NCBI RefSeq assembly: GCF_025961205.1
Contig: NZ_JAOQNH010000003.1
Coordinates: 702,501-766,500, forward strand
DNA: 64,000 nt
Direction of reading: 5' to 3'
Source: Azospirillum fermentarium
GTDB taxonomy: Bacteria; Pseudomonadota; Alphaproteobacteria; Azospirillales; Azospirillaceae
Of the stretch, positions 60,864 to 64,000 are shown piece after piece (position 1 is the stretch's first letter; the number at the start of each line of letters is the position of its first letter). Under the pieces are notes generated by a model. It was not told the origin of the DNA and did not search any database. It worked only from the letters and a program-made list of their open reading frames with translations. The position numbers and the translations under genes were made by a program.

Positions 60864-61044
60864 CGGAGGTGATCGGTCAGGCGGCACCCCATGAATATGG
60901 GGGCATGAAGGGAACGGCCCGCGATAAGGGGTTGTTGGGGTGCAAAGGGCCGATTATCGTCTGCCACGGGTCTGTTGATTTCACACCTGTCGGCGGCAGC
61001 CACAGCCGGTTAAGGGCGTGCCGTTCGAGCACCGCGGAGAACCC

Positions 61045-61734
61045 ATGGCGCCGCCCGCCGATGATCCGATTCCCAGTTCCCGCCACGTTTCGGTCGTTCT
61101 GGTCGAAGACGATCCGCCGACGCGCGATCATCTGGCGCAAACCCTGGCTGCCGGCGACGGCATCGAGCTGCTGGCCGCCGCCGGCACGCTGGCGGCGGCA
61201 CGGGCCGCGTGCGACCGTTTCATCCCCACGGTTCTGATCACCGATCTGCGGCTGCCCGACGGCCACGGCGCCGACCTGATCCGCGAGGTGCGGGAACGCT
61301 ACCCGGCCACCGAGATCATGGTGATTTCCGTGCTGGGCGACGAGGACAGCGTGGTGACGGCGATCCGCGCCGGGGCATCGGGCTACATCCTCAAGGATTC
61401 CCAGCCGGTGGACATGGTGGACGCGGTTCACGGCCTGATCGAGGGGCGCTCGCCCATCTCCGCGTCCATCGCCCGCTACATCATCCGCCGGGTCCAGGAC
61501 GGCTCGTTCAGTCCCGCCCAGAAGCCGGCGCCGCTGCTGACCCCGCGCGAGACCGACATTCTGTGGGGCATCGCCAAGGGCTTCACCTACAACGACATCG
61601 CCGACCGTCTGGGCCTGTCGCGTCAGACCGTGCCCTCGTACATCAAGAACATCTACCGCAAGCTGGAGGTGAATTCGCGCTCCGAGGCGGTCTTCGAAGC
61701 CATCGAGCGCAAGCTGATCCGGCTGGGAGAGTGA
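61045..61734 (+). CDS. NarL/LuxR-type response regulator
   Basis: 229-residue two-component regulator. The receiver domain has acidic pocket VEDD (about 20-23), phospho-acceptor Asp 67 (LITDLRLPDG) and the conserved lysine in GYILKDS. The C-terminal LuxR-type HTH is LTPRETDILWGIAKGFTYNDIADRLGLSRQTVPSYIKNIYRKLEV. ATG 61045 has GCGGAG upstream and is preferred over an earlier in-frame GTG. It is divergent from tpsA-2 and 4 bases before its cognate kinase, so control of the adhesin operon is a reasonable inference. Confidence 0.9.
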   Translation: MAPPADDPIPSSRHVSVVLVEDDPPTRDHLAQTLAAGDGIELLAAAGTLAAARAACDRFIPTVLITDLRLPDGHGADLIREVRERYPATEIMVISVLGDEDSVVTAIRAGASGYILKDSQPVDMVDAVHGLIEGRSPISASIARYIIRRVQDGSFSPAQKPAPLLTPRETDILWGIAKGFTYNDIADRLGLSRQTVPSYIKNIYRKLEVNSRSEAVFEAIERKLIRLGE

Positions 61735-61738
61735 AACC

Positions 61739-63646
61739 GTGACCGCCGGCCCCGTGGAAACCTGCCGGAAGGCGCGGAGGCCACGTCCGGTGCGGTGGCG
61801 CGCCACCGTCATCCTGTTCTATCTGGCGGTTCTGACGGTGGGCATCGGCTCCCGGTTCTTCCATCTCTCCCCACCTCAGGGCGGTGTTCCCCTCGATCAC
61901 GCCCTGTTCCAGCCGCTGGCGGGCGTCGGCCAGCCGGCGGACGTCCCGGAAACCACCGTCTCCCTGCCCCACAGCATGAAGGTGCCCGGTGCCGGCCGGT
62001 TCGGGGGTGGCCTTTACCGTCTGGAATTCACCTATTCCCCGGACAGCTCCGGCCCATGGTCGGTGTTGATCCCCGGTTATTCCGGCCGCATTCTCGTGCG
62101 GGTCAACGGCGCCTTGCTGTACGACAGCGATTGGACCCATTCGGGGCAGAGCGTCACCTTGATCTGGCCGGACATCATTCCGATCCCGGAGCCGGTGCTG
62201 AAGGACGGGACCAACACCGTGGACATCCAGGCGGTGATGCTGGTCGGGCGGAAAAGCTACCTCGGCAGCCTCCATGCCGGGCCGGACGCCCTGCTCCGCC
62301 CGGTGTACCAGCGGCATCATTTCCTTCTGGTCATGCTGCCGCGGCTGCTGTTCGGGTGGCAGATCGCCTTCAGCATGCTTCTGGCGATCGTCTGGATGGT
62401 CCGCCGCTCCGAATGGTCCTACATCCTGTGCGCCGGCATCCTGCTCTTCAACTCCGGCAGCAACCTTGCCTTCGTGATACCGGAATCGCTGGCATCGCCG
62501 TTGGTCATGCAGTTGTCCAACCTGTCGTTTTCCTGGGTGACGGCGCTGCTGGTCCCGTTCGCCTTCAGCTTCGTCAAGCGCCGGCCGCCGCGGGCCAGCC
62601 TCCTGCTTGCGGCCCTGCCCTTGGGAACGGTCGGGGGGTTCCTGCTTCTGCCCCCCGGCATCTTTCATATCCTGAACTGGTACGTGGCGGTGCCGGTTGC
62701 CATGGCGTTGGCGTGCTGCGCCGTTGCGGTGCTTCTCAACGCCGCCTTCCGGCACGGCAACGACGGCGCCCATGCGATCCTGGGCGCCACGCTGCTGGGC
62801 TTTCTGATGCTTTCCCATGAAATGCCGTTCCTGTACGGCGCCACCGGCGCGCGGCTGTCCATCAACCCGTTTTCCATCCCCGTGCTGATGCTTCTGAGCG
62901 TCACCAGCATCGTCCTGGTGTGGCGCTTCGCGGCGGCGCTCAACGCGGTGGACCAGTTCAACGCCAAGCTGCGCCGGGAAATCGCCGAGGCGGAAGCCGC
63001 CCTGCGCATCAGCCTGACCCGCGAGCAGACCCAGGAAAGGGCCATCGCGCTGGAGGCCGAACGCTCGCGCCTGACCCGCGACCTGCACGACGGGCTGGCC
63101 GGGCAACTGGTGTCGATGGTGGCGCTCAGCGGCCGGGCGGATGCCGATGCCCGCGATCTCGGCACGGCGGCGCGCAAGGCGCTGGCCGACCTTCGCCTGG
63201 TCATCGCCTCGACGGCCGAGGTCGGGGACGACCCCGGCATGATGCTGGCGAATTTCCGCGACCACATCGAACCCCAGCTCCGGGCCCTGGGCGTTGCGTT
63301 GGACTGGCGGATGCATGCCCTGCCGGAGGCGTCGGGGTGGTCGTCCTCCACCGTGCTGGAACTGTTCCGCCTGTTGCAGGAAGCGACCATCAACGCCGCC
63401 CGGCATTCGGGCGCCGGGCGGGTGATGATCGAGATCCTGCCCACGGACGGCGGGGTGCGCGTCGTGGTCGCCGACACGGGATGCGGCGGAGCCACCGACC
63501 GTCCCGGCGGCTATGGCCTTGCCAACATGCGCCGGCGCGCCCAGGCCATCGGCGCCCGGCTGTCCATCGACTCCAGTCCGGGCGGCACCTGCGTCATTGT
63601 GGATCTGCCCAGGCTGACAGCCGTGGCAGACCAGGCTGTTCTCTGA
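61739..63646 (+). CDS. Membrane sensor histidine kinase (7TM-DISM-like, HisKA_3)
   Basis: 635-residue kinase. One N-terminal membrane helix (~22-40) and an extracytoplasmic jelly-roll-like domain (~50-205: LYRLEFTYSPDSSGPWSVLIPGYSGRILVRVNGALLYDSDW) are followed by about seven membrane helices (~210-405) and a coiled coil. The HisKA_3 domain has phospho-acceptor His 450 (LTRDLHDGLAGQLVSMVAL). The ATPase has LLQEATINAARHSGAG (N box), VADTGCGG and GYGLANMRRRAQ. GTG start 61739 is 4 bases after the regulator stop, with GGGAGAG upstream. The jelly-roll domain suggests sensing of a carbohydrate-like or envelope signal. Confidence 0.88.
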   Translation: MTAGPVETCRKARRPRPVRWRATVILFYLAVLTVGIGSRFFHLSPPQGGVPLDHALFQPLAGVGQPADVPETTVSLPHSMKVPGAGRFGGGLYRLEFTYSPDSSGPWSVLIPGYSGRILVRVNGALLYDSDWTHSGQSVTLIWPDIIPIPEPVLKDGTNTVDIQAVMLVGRKSYLGSLHAGPDALLRPVYQRHHFLLVMLPRLLFGWQIAFSMLLAIVWMVRRSEWSYILCAGILLFNSGSNLAFVIPESLASPLVMQLSNLSFSWVTALLVPFAFSFVKRRPPRASLLLAALPLGTVGGFLLLPPGIFHILNWYVAVPVAMALACCAVAVLLNAAFRHGNDGAHAILGATLLGFLMLSHEMPFLYGATGARLSINPFSIPVLMLLSVTSIVLVWRFAAALNAVDQFNAKLRREIAEAEAALRISLTREQTQERAIALEAERSRLTRDLHDGLAGQLVSMVALSGRADADARDLGTAARKALADLRLVIASTAEVGDDPGMMLANFRDHIEPQLRALGVALDWRMHALPEASGWSSSTVLELFRLLQEATINAARHSGAGRVMIEILPTDGGVRVVVADTGCGGATDRPGGYGLANMRRRAQAIGARLSIDSSPGGTCVIVDLPRLTAVADQAVL

Positions 63647-63700
63647 GATGTTCCCTGTTTTTGGGTCCGAACTCGGAATTTGGAAAGGAACCGGTGCGGT

Positions 63701-64000
63701 TCACGCGCGGGCGGTCCGCGACACCCGGACGGCGGTGCGGGACGCCCGCTTCCTCCACCAGATCACCACGCCGGTGACACTCACCACGGCGACGACGATC
63801 CCCATGACGGAGATCAGGATACGCCCCGGCAACCCCAGGATGCGCCCCGAATGCAGGGGGAACTGCGCCTGGATGAACAGGTCGGCCGCGGTCCCGGTCC
63901 ACGGGAGATGCTCGCCCAACAGGCGGCCGTCGGCACCGTCGAAATAGAGCTGCGCCGGACCGACGCCGGCCGCACCGTGATCGCCGCCGGGGTGGAAAAA
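63701..64000 (-). CDS. PepSY-associated membrane protein (partial, C-terminal part)
   Basis: The frame is open to the right edge; only the last 99 residues are in the window. FDGADGRLLGEHLPWTGTAADLFIQAQFPLHSGRILGLPGRI, then a hydrophobic helix and VIWWRKR, match the C-terminal part of PepSY-associated TM proteins, often linked to iron or siderophore uptake. It is convergent with the kinase gene. Confidence 0.82.
   Translation of the reverse strand, partial: FFHPGGDHGAAGVGPAQLYFDGADGRLLGEHLPWTGTAADLFIQAQFPLHSGRILGLPGRILISVMGIVVAVVSVTGVVIWWRKRASRTAVRVSRTARA

Overview
This is a GC-rich (by eye well above 60%) bacterial chromosome segment. Gene families, GTG starts and dense overlapping operons suggest an alphaproteobacterium, perhaps Rhodospirillales/Azospirillaceae; no rRNA or marker gene confirms this. 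It is an accessory, catabolic and surface-adhesin region with no IS, tRNA, rRNA or CRISPR that I can see.

Layout. (1) 1-11153: a sulfur-scavenging island. On the minus strand an FMN reductase, a dimethyl-sulfone monooxygenase (SfnG) and a LIV-type ABC transporter (livGHM, running off the left edge) follow a sigma-54 promoter. Divergently, a sigma-54 activator carries an SsuA-like sulfonate-binding domain at its C-terminus. Behind a second sigma-54 promoter come an amidohydrolase, an SsuD-like monooxygenase, an SfnB/DszC-like acyl-CoA-dehydrogenase homologue and RibBA, which would supply flavin. (2) 11228-16693: an acyl-CoA dehydrogenase remnant, a BenE-type transporter, and a PLP group (MocR regulator, SHMT, YggS-like protein) with a very large hairpin just before the SHMT start. 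(3) 16719-28376: acetone/isopropanol catabolism, all on the minus strand: acetone carboxylase acxA-acxB-acxC, a secondary alcohol dehydrogenase, 3-oxoacid CoA-transferase A/B, an acyl-CoA ligase and an AcoR-type sigma-54 activator, with a sigma-54 promoter before acxA.

(4) 28729-40877: a two-partner-secretion (TPS) adhesin locus in HMW-like order: TpsA exoprotein, TpsB transporter, a TPR/GT9-like protein and a TPR/GT41 (OGT/SPINDLY/HMW1C-like) glycosyltransferase. The last is frameshifted at a homopolymer of nine C on the coding strand; eight C would restore it. (5) 41461-51856: a LysR regulator, then AcoR and an acetoin/2,3-butanediol operon (acoX-acoA-acoB-acoC, an SDR, a Zn butanediol dehydrogenase, lipA) behind a sigma-54 promoter and a palindromic upstream site. 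(6) 51873-60787: a second TPS pair; its TpsA has 25 GLUG repeats, five near-identical MBG repeats and a C-terminal cysteine pair. (7) 61045-64000: a NarL-type response regulator and its histidine kinase, then the C-terminal part of a PepSY-type membrane protein leaving the window.

Common thread: three sigma-54 enhancer-binding proteins and four good -24/-12 promoters serve three alternative-nutrient pathways (sulfones/sulfonates, acetone, acetoin), interleaved with two large adhesin systems.
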